DNA from: Blautia sp.
Lineage (GTDB): Bacteria; Bacillota; Clostridia; Lachnospirales; Lachnospiraceae
Direction of reading: 5' to 3'
Assembly (NCBI GenBank): GCA_023664455.1
Contig: JAMPFM010000011.1
Coordinates: 1 to 61,062, forward strand
Length of the DNA stretch: 61,062 bases
Shown: positions 35,441 through 43,775 of the stretch, piece by piece
Layout of the letters: the number at the start of each line of letters is the position of its first letter
Position numbering within the stretch: the stretch's first letter is position 1
Program-made: the position numbers and the translations under genes
Notes under the pieces: model-generated
What the model was told of the DNA's origin: nothing
What the model saw: the letters and a program-made list of their open reading frames with translations, nothing else
Database searches by the model: none

Positions 35441-35500
35441 TTGTATAGTCTATTACAAGAATAGTTGACAAAATGTATAAAAGGTGATAAATTATTCTTG
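35441..35500 (+). promoter_or_regulatory. promoter and operators of the first sugar ABC importer
   Basis: TTGACA (35465-35470) and TAAATT (35488-35493) lie 17 bases apart. CAAGAAT (35456-35462) and ATTCTTG (35494-35500) flank the promoter exactly; the same pair occurs at the 613-aa gene promoter. TTGTATAGTCTATTACAA (35441-35458) is a further imperfect palindrome just upstream. Confidence 0.7.
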
Positions 35501-35538
35501 TGCGTTATGGGAAAGTGGGGACTTCCCGGTTTTTACGG

Positions 35539-35561
35539 TATAAAATGCATTGCATTTTATA
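35539..35561 (+). other. perfect 11-bp inverted repeat in the importer leader
   Basis: TATAAAATGCA and TGCATTTTATA are separated by one T and lie between promoter and start codon, either as an operator or as a hairpin protecting the mRNA 5' end. Confidence 0.5.
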
Positions 35562-35601
35562 TAAAGTAACATATCAAGTAAGAAAGAGAGAGGAAAAAGT
35601 T

Positions 35602-36972
35602 ATGAAGAAAAAAGTATTAGCAACATTACTTGCATCATCCATGGTTGCTGCTTGTCTGACTGGCTGTGGCGGAAACGACGCTCCTGCAGAGCCAACACCG
35701 GCGGCTGATGATGCAGCAACAACAGACGACGCAGCTGCAACAGATGATGCAGCGGCGGATGACGCAGCAGCAACAGACGATGCAGCAGCAGATGATGGTG
35801 CAGCAGATGCAGCAGACCCGGTAGCAACTTTGATTGCAAATACAACAGGCACAGTAACCCTGACTGTATGGGCATCCGAAGAAGACCAGACTCTGACGAC
35901 AACTCTGATTGACAACTTCAAAGCAGCTTATCCTGATGTAGATTTTGATATCACATTGGGCGCTGAGTCTGAATCTACAGCAAAAGATACTGTATTGACA
36001 GACGTAGAGGCAGCGGCTGACGTATATGCATTCGCTGATGACCAGATTAATGATTTGGTAAAAGCTGGCGCTCTTCAGCCGGTAGTTACCGGTTATACTT
36101 ATGATGTTGCAACAGCAAATGCGCAGGGCGCTGTTGATGCAGCAAGTGTAGACGGACAGTTATATGCATATCCTATGACAGCAGATAACGGTTATTTCAT
36201 GTTCTATGATGCTTCCGTATTTACAGCGGATGATGTAAAATCCTTAGAGAAAATGATTGAAGTAGCTGATGCTGCTGGCAAGAAAATCGCTATGGATATT
36301 TCCAACGGCTGGTATATTTACGCTTTCTTCCAGGGCGCTGGCCTAGAACTGACACTGAATGATGACGGTTCTAACACATGTACATGGAATGGCAGCGGCG
36401 GTACAGACGTAGCACAGGCAATCATGGATTTATGCAAGACCAACGTACTTGTTGATATGAGTGATGAAGAAATGGCAACTGCAATTGCAGAAGGTACTGT
36501 AGTAGCGGCTGTAAACGGAACATGGAGAGCTGAAACAGCATCCGATGCATGGGGCGAGAACTATGCAGCAACCAAACTTCCTACTTTCAATGTAGCAGGA
36601 AGTGATGTGCAGATGGCTTCTTACTCAGGATGTAAATTAGTAGGTGTTAATCCTTATTCTGCAAATGTAGGTTGGGCTATGATTCTTGCTGAGTATCTGA
36701 CAAACGAAGAATCTCAGGTAGCAAGATTTGAAGGCAGAGGTCTTGGTCCTGCTAACCTTGCAGCAGCATCTTCTGACGCAGTACAGAGCAATCCTGCAAT
36801 CGCAGCTCTGGCAGAGCAGGCAGGTTTCGCAACACCTCAGCGTGTTGGCGGCAACTACTGGACACCAGCAGAGACATTAGGACAGATTTTAGCTTCTGGT
36901 AATCCGGATGGAACAGACCTACAGACACTGTTAGACACTACAGTAGAAGGTATTACTGCACCGGTTGAATAA
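35602..36972 (+). CDS. sugar ABC importer binding lipoprotein (first system)
   Basis: The 456-residue lipoprotein (signal ending CLTGC) captures oligosaccharides outside the membrane for the two permeases that follow. The mature N-terminus is a long Asp/Ala/Thr linker made of imperfect ATDDAA repeats (about residues 32-75). The solute-binding domain follows (LTVWASEEDQ, ..., YPMTADNGYFMFYD) with MalE/GanS-like layout. Codon use is strongly biased, as in highly expressed genes. The neighbouring cytoplasmic GH53 and the shared operator argue for galacto-oligosaccharides, but the downstream amylase leaves maltodextrin possible. GAGAGAGG precedes ATG 35602; the frame open from 35500 includes the promoter. 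Confidence 0.9.
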   Translation: MKKKVLATLLASSMVAACLTGCGGNDAPAEPTPAADDAATTDDAAATDDAAADDAAATDDAAADDGAADAADPVATLIANTTGTVTLTVWASEEDQTLTTTLIDNFKAAYPDVDFDITLGAESESTAKDTVLTDVEAAADVYAFADDQINDLVKAGALQPVVTGYTYDVATANAQGAVDAASVDGQLYAYPMTADNGYFMFYDASVFTADDVKSLEKMIEVADAAGKKIAMDISNGWYIYAFFQGAGLELTLNDDGSNTCTWNGSGGTDVAQAIMDLCKTNVLVDMSDEEMATAIAEGTVVAAVNGTWRAETASDAWGENYAATKLPTFNVAGSDVQMASYSGCKLVGVNPYSANVGWAMILAEYLTNEESQVARFEGRGLGPANLAAASSDAVQSNPAIAALAEQAGFATPQRVGGNYWTPAETLGQILASGNPDGTDLQTLLDTTVEGITAPVE

Positions 36973-37024
36973 GACAAGGGATTATTAGACGGACTGTCAG
37001 TGATGTAACATAGTAACACACATT

Positions 37025-37051
37025 GGATAGCCCGCATCACGTGGGCTATCC
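37025..37051 (+). other. strong hairpin between binding-protein and permease genes
   Basis: GGATAGCCC (37025-37033) pairs with GGGCTATCC (37043-37051). There is no real T run after it, so it more likely protects the 3' end of the binding-protein mRNA or slows transcription. The rest of the 173-base gap holds no gene. Confidence 0.65.
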
Positions 37052-37145
37052 CTAAAAATATCCTAATTTCAGATTTCTAAGTAGGAAATTATCTATTTAA
37101 GGTTCTGTAGTCATATTACAAAAATAACTCTGAGAGGGGTTTTCT

Positions 37146-38573
37146 ATGAAGAAAATATTAAAATCAATCGGAAATTATTTTAAAGATTTTGGAGTAGCGG
37201 TAGCAAAGGGCGATATCGGGGTTAAGTTATCCTTACTTGTCATGGGGGCGGGTTATATTGCAAGAAAACAAGTAATTAACGGTCTGATTATGATTGTATT
37301 AGAAGCGTTTTTTGCAATTGTATGCGTAGGCTATGCAATCCCTAATCTGGCAAAGTTTGGTACACTGGGAACTGTTCAGTTTGAGCAGACTTTCGACCCG
37401 TTAACGTTGCAAAGTACAGTAAATGATTATGATAACTCGTTTTTGATTCTGTTGAATTCCATTATCGCGTTATTTATAATTGTGGCTTTTATTTTAGTAT
37501 ACATAGGAAATATTAAGGCGGTTTACCGTCTGCAGCTTCGCAAAGAAGCCGGCAAACACATTAATACCTTCAAGGAAGATTTAAGGGCTCTGGTAAATGA
37601 GAAATTCCACATTACCCTCTTAACGCTGCCTTGTATCGGTGTTATCCTGATGAATATTATCCCGATTCTCGTGTTGGTTGCAATCGCTTTCACGAATTAC
37701 GACCAACAGCACATGCCGCCTAGCGCATTGTTTACGTGGGTTGGCTGGAGTAATTTCAAGAGGCTATTTACCAACTCTACGACTGTAACCTTTGGTTATA
37801 CCTTTGGCAAGGTACTCGTATGGACGTTGGAATGGGCAGTTCTGGCTACCTTTACTACCTTTATCGGCGGTATTTTGATGGCGCAGTTTGTAAATAGTAA
37901 GAAGACGAAACTGCCGAAATTATGGCGTACTTTATTCATGATTGCCATTGCGGTACCTCAATTCGTAACTTTGCTGCTTGTTCGTAACTTCTTCGGTGAC
38001 AGCGGTATCGTTAATACGATTTGTTCCAATATCGGTCTGACAGATTTCTTAAAGAGCATCGGTCTGGTCAGCTCCCATCTGTCCTATATACCGTTTTTGT
38101 CAAGTCCCGGCTGGGCCAAAGTTATGATTGTTCTTATCAATATCTGGGTAGGTGTTCCTTATCAGATGTTGGTTGCAACGGGTGTATTGATGAATATTCC
38201 GGTAGACCAGTTGGAAAGCGCAAGAATCGACGGCGCAAACAGCTTCCAGATTTTCTGGAAGATTACAATGCCATATGTACTCTTTATCACAGGACCGAGT
38301 CTGATTACAGATTTGGTAAAGAATATCAATAACTTCAATGTTATCTATCTGTTGACGCAGGACGTGTTTACAACTTCCGACCAGCTGCTTGCAAACTCCA
38401 ATGCAAAAGAAGTGGATTTGCTTGTTACATGGCTGTTTAGGTTGACGAATGAGTACTACAACTACAAGATGGCTTCTGTAATCGGTATTTTAGTATTTAT
38501 TATCTGTGCGGCGTTCACGCTGATTACCTTTACACAGATGATTAAGGGCGATAGAGAGGAGGAATTCCAATAA
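37146..38573 (+). CDS. sugar ABC importer permease, MalF/GanP type
   Basis: The 475-residue membrane protein forms half of the sugar channel. Extra N-terminal helices (about residues 20-135) precede the conserved permease core. The EAA loop near residue 360 reads ESARIDGANSFQIFWKITMP and docks the ATPase. The extended N-terminus is typical of GanP and MdxF homologues. It ends in a one-base overlap (TAATG) with its partner gene. No ATPase is encoded here, so a shared MsmX-type ATPase from elsewhere is expected. GAGAGGGG precedes the start. Confidence 0.92.
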   Translation: MKKILKSIGNYFKDFGVAVAKGDIGVKLSLLVMGAGYIARKQVINGLIMIVLEAFFAIVCVGYAIPNLAKFGTLGTVQFEQTFDPLTLQSTVNDYDNSFLILLNSIIALFIIVAFILVYIGNIKAVYRLQLRKEAGKHINTFKEDLRALVNEKFHITLLTLPCIGVILMNIIPILVLVAIAFTNYDQQHMPPSALFTWVGWSNFKRLFTNSTTVTFGYTFGKVLVWTLEWAVLATFTTFIGGILMAQFVNSKKTKLPKLWRTLFMIAIAVPQFVTLLLVRNFFGDSGIVNTICSNIGLTDFLKSIGLVSSHLSYIPFLSSPGWAKVMIVLINIWVGVPYQMLVATGVLMNIPVDQLESARIDGANSFQIFWKITMPYVLFITGPSLITDLVKNINNFNVIYLLTQDVFTTSDQLLANSNAKEVDLLVTWLFRLTNEYYNYKMASVIGILVFIICAAFTLITFTQMIKGDREEEFQ

Positions 38574-39415
38574 TGAAGAAGACAGTAGGTTTTATTATAA
38601 GACATTTGGTTTTACTATTCCTCGCAGTTATCTGGCTGGTACCGATTCTCTGGTTAGTTGTTACTTCTTTCAGTGGCTATAGAGGAATCAATACAGCGCA
38701 TTTCTTCCCACAGACATGGTCTCTGGACAATTACAAAGCATTGTTCTTGGAGCCGGATTCCGTTGTACAGTATGTGGCATGGTTTAAGAATACATTGTTA
38801 ATCGCTATCTTTACTTGTATCATCTCTACCATCTTAGTATTGATGGTGGCATACACAATGAGCTGTATCCGTTTCAAAGGCAGAAAGACATTGATGAGCT
38901 TCAGCGTTATCTTAAACATGTTCCCCGGCGTATTGTCCATGATTGCTGTATACTTCGTTATGAAGTCTCTTGGACTTACAAACAGCCACCTCGGAATGAT
39001 TATCGTATATTCCGCAGGTTCCGGTCTGGGATATCTGATTACAAAAGGTTTCATGGATACGATATCTGTATCCCTGCGTGAAGCGGCGAAACTGGAAGGC
39101 GCTTCTGAAGCGACGATTTTCTTAAAAATTATTATCCCGTTGTCACAGCCTATCGTTGTGTACACCGTAATCAACTCCTTCCTCGCACCTTGGGGCGATT
39201 TCGTATTGGCGAAATTGATGTTGAACTCCGGTATTTCAACGGACTGGACAATCGCAATTGGTCTGTTCAACATGTTGAACAAGTCCTTAGTTAACAAATA
39301 CTTCTCAATCTTCTGTGCGGGCGGTGTTATCGTATCCATACCGATTTCTATTCTGTTCGTATTGATGCAGAAGTTCTATGTAGAAGGTGTAACAGGCGGT
39401 TCTGTAAAGGGCTAA
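38573..39415 (+). CDS. sugar ABC importer permease, MalG/GanQ type
   Basis: The 280-residue permease has six membrane helices and an EAA loop (REAAKLEGASEATIFLKIIIP, about residues 167-187) for the ATPase. It pairs with the larger permease upstream, and its start overlaps that gene's stop by one base. The terminator at 39465-39498 ends the operon. Confidence 0.92.
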   Translation: MKKTVGFIIRHLVLLFLAVIWLVPILWLVVTSFSGYRGINTAHFFPQTWSLDNYKALFLEPDSVVQYVAWFKNTLLIAIFTCIISTILVLMVAYTMSCIRFKGRKTLMSFSVILNMFPGVLSMIAVYFVMKSLGLTNSHLGMIIVYSAGSGLGYLITKGFMDTISVSLREAAKLEGASEATIFLKIIIPLSQPIVVYTVINSFLAPWGDFVLAKLMLNSGISTDWTIAIGLFNMLNKSLVNKYFSIFCAGGVIVSIPISILFVLMQKFYVEGVTGGSVKG

Positions 39416-39464
39416 TTATTCTGAATGCAATGCAGGGTGCATTGTCCTTATGTAAATATGAAAT

Positions 39465-39498
39465 AAAATGCAGACTTTCTTCGTAAAGTCTGCATTTT
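39465..39498 (+). terminator. terminator of the first sugar importer operon
   Basis: AAAATGCAGACTTT (39465-39478) pairs perfectly with AAAGTCTGCATTTT (39485-39498) around CTTCGT; the A and T ends make it work in either direction. Confidence 0.85.
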
Positions 39499-39518
39499 GT
39501 GGCTATGGACGAAATAGC

Positions 39519-39600
39519 GTTCAATGTAGCTATGATAGGTTGACAGTGTTCGATGTAGCTTATGATAGACTGGCAGTGTCCAATGCAAATAGGACAGACT
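39519..39600 (+). repeat. 2.5 imperfect tandem repeats upstream of the amylase gene
   Basis: Units of 29-30 bases begin GTTCAATGTAGC (39519), GTTCGATGTAGC (39548) and GTCCAATGCAAA (39578). The first contains TTGACA at its end (39540-39545), and TATGAT appears in each of the first two units, so the repeats carry promoter-like elements, though with 15-base spacing. Confidence 0.55.
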
Positions 39601-39623
39601 AAGAAAGGGGGATGGATAGATAG

Positions 39624-41420
39624 ATGAAAAGATATAAGAAGATTTTAGCGCTATTTTTGGCAGGGTGTATGATGCTGGCGGCGGGCTGCGGTCAAAGCCA
39701 GACGACGGGCGATGCATCTGGACAGGAAGGCGCGGCGGATACTTCTGGACAGAGCGGGAGTGACGCGGCGGATGCTTCTGGACAGACAGGGAATGACGCG
39801 GCGGATGCCTCTGGACAGACAGGCAATGAGATGGGCGATACTGCGGATGGCGCCAGCGATGCGGCGTGGGAAGATGTGACTCTGCAGATTCCCTTGCAGG
39901 TCATAGATGATAATTATCGTACTTATTATGAGGTTTTTGTTTATTCTTTTTATGATAGCGATGGGGATGGGATCGGCGATTTGCAGGGACTGATTTCTAA
40001 GCTGGACTATATCAATGACGGCGACGATACGACGGATACGGACTTAGGCTGTAATGGAATCTGGCTGATGCCGGTGAATCCTTCGCCGACCTATCATAAA
40101 TATGATGTGGTGGATTACTATGATATCGATTCGGCTTATGGCACGCTGGAAGATTTTCAGGCGCTGTTAGATGCCTGCAAAGAGCGGGGGATTAAAGTCA
40201 TCATGGATTTGGTATTGAATCATTCGTCTTCCCAGAATCCGTGGTTTCAAGAGGCATGCGCCTATTTAAAGGAATTAGGCGGCAAAGAGCCTAGCGTAGA
40301 AGAATGCCCGTATTTTGAATATTATCATTTTTCCAAGGAAAAGGGAGCGGGCTGTTATGAAGTGTCAGGAACGGATTGGTATTATGAAGCGCAATTCTGG
40401 AGCGAGATGCCGGATCTGAATCTGGACTGCGAGGCGCTGCGGACGGAAATAGAGGCGATATCGAAATACTGGCTGGACATGGGCGTGGGCGGTTTCCGCT
40501 TAGATGCGGTCAAAGAGTACTATACCGGAAGCCCACAGGCGAATATCGACTTTTTAAGCTGGTTTACGCAAGTTGTTAAGGCACAGAAGGAAGACGCTTA
40601 TCTGGTGGGCGAAGCATGGCTGGATATGAATGAATACGCCAAATATTACGCCAGCGGCATTGACAGTCTCTTTAACTTTGAATTTGCGGATAAGGACGGT
40701 ATTATTTCCAAGGTGGCAAGCGGCAAATCTTCCGCAGAAAAATATGGGACTACAGTAGCTTCTTTAGAGGAAACTTTCGGACAGTATGGGGAAGCGTATA
40801 TTGATGCGCCTTTTTACACCAATCATGACATGGGCAGGAGCGCCGGATACTATGCCGGGGATAATTCGGAGAATCAGGTGAAACTGGCGGGCGCGATGAA
40901 TCTGCTTATGAGCGGTTCGGCGTTTCTCTATTATGGGGAAGAGCTGGGCATGAAAGGCGCCGGAAAAGATGAAAACAAGCGCGCGCCGATGTATTGGAGC
41001 AAGGACGAAACCGCTGAGGGCATGTGCAAGGGCCCGGCAGATATGGAAGACTTCGAGATGAAATTTGACAGCCTTGCAGAGCAGGAGCAGGATGCCTCCT
41101 CAATTTACCAATATTTTAAGAAAGTGATAAAAATCAGAAACCAGAATCCTGAAATCGCGCGGGGAACGGTAGAATATCTGGAAGAAGTATCCGGGGAAAC
41201 CTTCTGCGTGCTGAGAAAGACCTACGAAGATTCAGAAATCCTGCTGATTTTCCATACAGGCGCGGAAACGGAAGAACTGGACGTTGGCAGTCTCATGATA
41301 GGCGGGCAAAGTATTAGCGCCGAAAACGTGCGGGGCACGTTAGAGAGCGGCGATGAGAAAATAACCGTGGCGGATGGGAAAGTGACCATGCCGGGGTATT
41401 CGGTGCTTGTGTTGAAATAA
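39624..41420 (+). CDS. surface alpha-amylase-family glycosidase (GH13) lipoprotein
   Basis: The 598-residue lipoprotein (signal ending MLAAGC) should attack starch-type alpha-glucans outside the cell. A tandem-repeat linker of ASGQTGNDAAD-like units (about residues 28-75) anchors the GH13 barrel. Catalytic residues are Asp294 (GGFRLDAVKEYY), Glu330 (VGEAWLDM) and Asp402 (TNHDMGRS). The NHSSSQNPWF segment is typical of the oligo-1,6-glucosidase/amylase branch, so specificity among alpha-1,4 and alpha-1,6 links is open. A short C-terminal beta domain ends the protein. AAAGGGGG precedes the ATG. Confidence 0.92.
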   Translation: MKRYKKILALFLAGCMMLAAGCGQSQTTGDASGQEGAADTSGQSGSDAADASGQTGNDAADASGQTGNEMGDTADGASDAAWEDVTLQIPLQVIDDNYRTYYEVFVYSFYDSDGDGIGDLQGLISKLDYINDGDDTTDTDLGCNGIWLMPVNPSPTYHKYDVVDYYDIDSAYGTLEDFQALLDACKERGIKVIMDLVLNHSSSQNPWFQEACAYLKELGGKEPSVEECPYFEYYHFSKEKGAGCYEVSGTDWYYEAQFWSEMPDLNLDCEALRTEIEAISKYWLDMGVGGFRLDAVKEYYTGSPQANIDFLSWFTQVVKAQKEDAYLVGEAWLDMNEYAKYYASGIDSLFNFEFADKDGIISKVASGKSSAEKYGTTVASLEETFGQYGEAYIDAPFYTNHDMGRSAGYYAGDNSENQVKLAGAMNLLMSGSAFLYYGEELGMKGAGKDENKRAPMYWSKDETAEGMCKGPADMEDFEMKFDSLAEQEQDASSIYQYFKKVIKIRNQNPEIARGTVEYLEEVSGETFCVLRKTYEDSEILLIFHTGAETEELDVGSLMIGGQSISAENVRGTLESGDEKITVADGKVTMPGYSVLVLK

Positions 41421-41424
41421 GAGA

Positions 41425-42057
41425 TCAAATTGGCGGTGCCGGTTTTTCAGGTAGTATTTCCTTCTCAATGAAACTCTGCATTCCCCCGGCGCCCCAAAAT
41501 AGCAGGACTGCGATAATAAATAGAACAATGCCCAGATAAATCGTATTTCTGGGCTTTTGGGGCGAAGTTTCCCTGATAACATAACGCCCCAGAATCTTTT
41601 CCGTGGAAAAATTCTCGATGGGGGCATACCAGGCGTAATTTATTTCTGTCGGGGACTCAATAACTTCCCCGGTAAAAGGAACAGGATCCCCCTGCCCATT
41701 GACAAACGCTTCTAGTTTTTGCAGGATAGTTTTATCGGATACCATGATGACGACATAGGAATCCTGCCCTGTCGGGATTGTATAGAAATCATATACTTTT
41801 CCAAACATCGCAATAAGGCTCTGGCTGACGCCGAGAAATTTGCGATTGCCGGTCGGGTTTCTTTTGCCGATATAAGTATCAATCGTATCCACGATATAAG
41901 TCCCTTTTTGGAAATTCTGCGCATTGAGGGCTTCTATGGGAAGCGCATGTCGATATAGGTAGCAGGAGCGGATTCCGCGACATAAAAAAAGAAGACCTGC
42001 CATAAAAATAACAACTGTAATGATATTTCTTTTGGTGATGGATATCTGGTATTTCAT
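41425..42057 (-). CDS. two-helix membrane protein of unknown function
   Basis: The 210-residue protein has a membrane helix near each end (about residues 12-30 and 172-192) with a soluble middle domain, so both termini are probably cytoplasmic. I recall similar Lachnospiraceae proteins under the label DUF6709, unverified. The last codons converge on the GH13 gene with only four bases between. No clear partner genes. Function unknown. Confidence 0.6.
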   Translation of the reverse strand: MKYQISITKRNIITVVIFMAGLLFLCRGIRSCYLYRHALPIEALNAQNFQKGTYIVDTIDTYIGKRNPTGNRKFLGVSQSLIAMFGKVYDFYTIPTGQDSYVVIMVSDKTILQKLEAFVNGQGDPVPFTGEVIESPTEINYAWYAPIENFSTEKILGRYVIRETSPQKPRNTIYLGIVLFIIAVLLFWGAGGMQSFIEKEILPEKPAPPI

Positions 42058-42242
42058 GCGAATCTATTCCTTCCTATTCATATTCTTATTCAACTTGCAA
42101 GTCTGGGCAGTCCTGCAGGCATTTTCTTCGATGACACGGCGAATTTATGGCGCTGTTGTTTTTTTGCGACGAAATTCTATCATTTATCTAGGAATAATTG
42201 AGTATGAGAATAGTATAGCATAGATTTTTATTGGTAAAAAGA

Positions 42243-42271
42243 TTGAAATATAAGTCGCTTTAGTGTAAAGT
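42243..42271 (+). promoter_or_regulatory. promoter of the MFS transporter gene
   Basis: TTGAAA (42243-42248) and TAAAGT (42266-42271) lie 17 bases apart. ATCTTA and TAAGAT, about 28 bases apart in the leader (from about 42281), could pair as a stem. Otherwise 42058-42357 is empty. Confidence 0.5.
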
Positions 42272-42357
42272 AGTATTAGTATCTTATCGCCTGTCCGGGC
42301 GTATGGAAGGGCAGTAAGATGCAACTATACTGAAAAAGAAGCAAAGGAAGATTGATT

Positions 42358-43707
42358 ATGGGAGAGAATGTAAAGAGCACAGGAGGGTGGCGCACCAATA
42401 AATGGATTCGTGCGGCAGTTCCTGCATTGTTGCTGCATTGCAGCATCGGTACGGTTTATTGTTGGTCAATTTTCAGTCAGGAAATTGCCGACTATATTGG
42501 TTTTTCAAAAGGAGCGACGGAATGGGCGTTCAGTTTTGCGATATTTTTCTTGGGAATGTCTGCGGCGTTTCTTGGCAATGTTGTTGAGAAGGATATCCAT
42601 AAGTCCTCTTTGATTGCGGCGATTTGTTTTGCCGCAGGTATGGCGGGAACCGGATTTTTCATCTATTACGGCGGTCAGAATCCAGGCAGCATGGTTTCTT
42701 TGATAGGAATTTACATATGTTATGGTCTGATTATGGGTATCGGTCTGGGAACCGGATATTTGTCCCCAGTTAAGACGCTGATGCTTTGGTTTAAGGACAG
42801 AAAAGGTCTGGCGACAGGACTTGCCGTAGCGGGATTTGGTGCGGCGAAAGCAATCGCAAGCCCGATTATGCAGTCTATGCTGGATGGTCTGGGCGACGGC
42901 GGCATTTATAAGATGTTCCTCATTCTTGCAGTCGTTTATTTCGTTATGATGTTTATAGGGCATTTGCTGTTAAAGAAACCGGACGACTGGCATGAGCCGC
43001 AGTCCAAAGACGAGAGCCAGAGCATTATGGCAGTGTTAAAGACGAAACCTATGACAAATTATATCGGTATCTGGCTGATGTTCTACATCAATATCACCTG
43101 TGGTCTGGCGTTGATTTCGCAGGAAAAAATGATTGTCAAATGTATCGGTCTGGCAAGTTTTGCTGGGATTATTTCTACTGTATCCGCTATTTTTAATGCG
43201 GGTGGGCGTCTTGGGTTTTCCGCATGGGCGGATACAATGAAAGACAGGAATACGATTTATAAGCTGATTTTTGTACTTTCCATTGTTTTTACAGGAATCG
43301 TGCTTCTGACGAGCGGTATTAAAAACGGGGAAGGCAATACGCTGTTGATTGTGCTTGTTTTAGGGCTGATTTTTGTAGTCAATGCCGGATACGGCGGCGG
43401 TTTTTCCAATGTGCCGACCTTATTGTCCGACCATTATGGGATGGGCAATATCAGCGCTATCCACGGAATCACGCTTTCTGCATGGGCATTCGCGGGACTG
43501 ACCGGTAATCAGATGGCGACATGGATTGTCAATACGTTTGGCGCAGAAGAGGAAATCAAACATTTATTATCCGATGGCAGTGTAGAAATGATTGCGGTAA
43601 ATCCCACCGGATACCAATGTGTATTGTATGCAACTATCGCGCTTTATATCATAGCCTTGGTCATTTCGTTAGTCCTGGTAAAACCTACGGATAAAGCGAA
43701 AGCCTAA
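42358..43707 (+). CDS. MFS transporter, oxalate:formate-antiporter-like (OFA family)
   Basis: The 449-residue protein has about twelve membrane helices. The N-terminal pattern (HCSIGTVYCWSIFSQEI, then FSKGATEWAFSFAIFFLG) and the central GLGTGYLSPVKTLMLWF are characteristic of the OFA group, which carries monocarboxylates and related anions. The real substrate cannot be told. It may export fermentation acids from sugar breakdown. AAAGGAAG precedes ATG 42358; the track of frame upstream begins at a TTG. Confidence 0.85.
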   Translation: MGENVKSTGGWRTNKWIRAAVPALLLHCSIGTVYCWSIFSQEIADYIGFSKGATEWAFSFAIFFLGMSAAFLGNVVEKDIHKSSLIAAICFAAGMAGTGFFIYYGGQNPGSMVSLIGIYICYGLIMGIGLGTGYLSPVKTLMLWFKDRKGLATGLAVAGFGAAKAIASPIMQSMLDGLGDGGIYKMFLILAVVYFVMMFIGHLLLKKPDDWHEPQSKDESQSIMAVLKTKPMTNYIGIWLMFYINITCGLALISQEKMIVKCIGLASFAGIISTVSAIFNAGGRLGFSAWADTMKDRNTIYKLIFVLSIVFTGIVLLTSGIKNGEGNTLLIVLVLGLIFVVNAGYGGGFSNVPTLLSDHYGMGNISAIHGITLSAWAFAGLTGNQMATWIVNTFGAEEEIKHLLSDGSVEMIAVNPTGYQCVLYATIALYIIALVISLVLVKPTDKAKA

Positions 43708-43731
43708 GGACGAAAAAAACAAACATTTCAT

Positions 43732-43762
43732 AAGCCGGGCGGGATAACTGTCCGGCTTTTCA
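43732..43762 (+). terminator. terminator between MFS and serpin genes
   Basis: AAGCCGG (43732-43738) pairs with CCGGCTT (43752-43758), followed by TT CAT; moderate strength. Confidence 0.6.
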
Positions 43763-43775
43763 TAAAGGTGGAAAT

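Noticed and set aside
35574-35921. 115-residue Ala/Ser-rich minus-strand frame
   Set aside because: It is the reverse reading of the Asp/Ala/Thr linker repeats of the sugar-binding lipoprotein.
38731-39339. 202-residue minus-strand frame inside a permease gene
   Set aside because: It is the antisense shadow of a conserved ABC permease, with no start signal.
42281-42357. Possible riboswitch in the MFS leader
   Set aside because: Only one weak stem (ATCTTA / TAAGAT) could be drawn and no conserved riboswitch core was seen.
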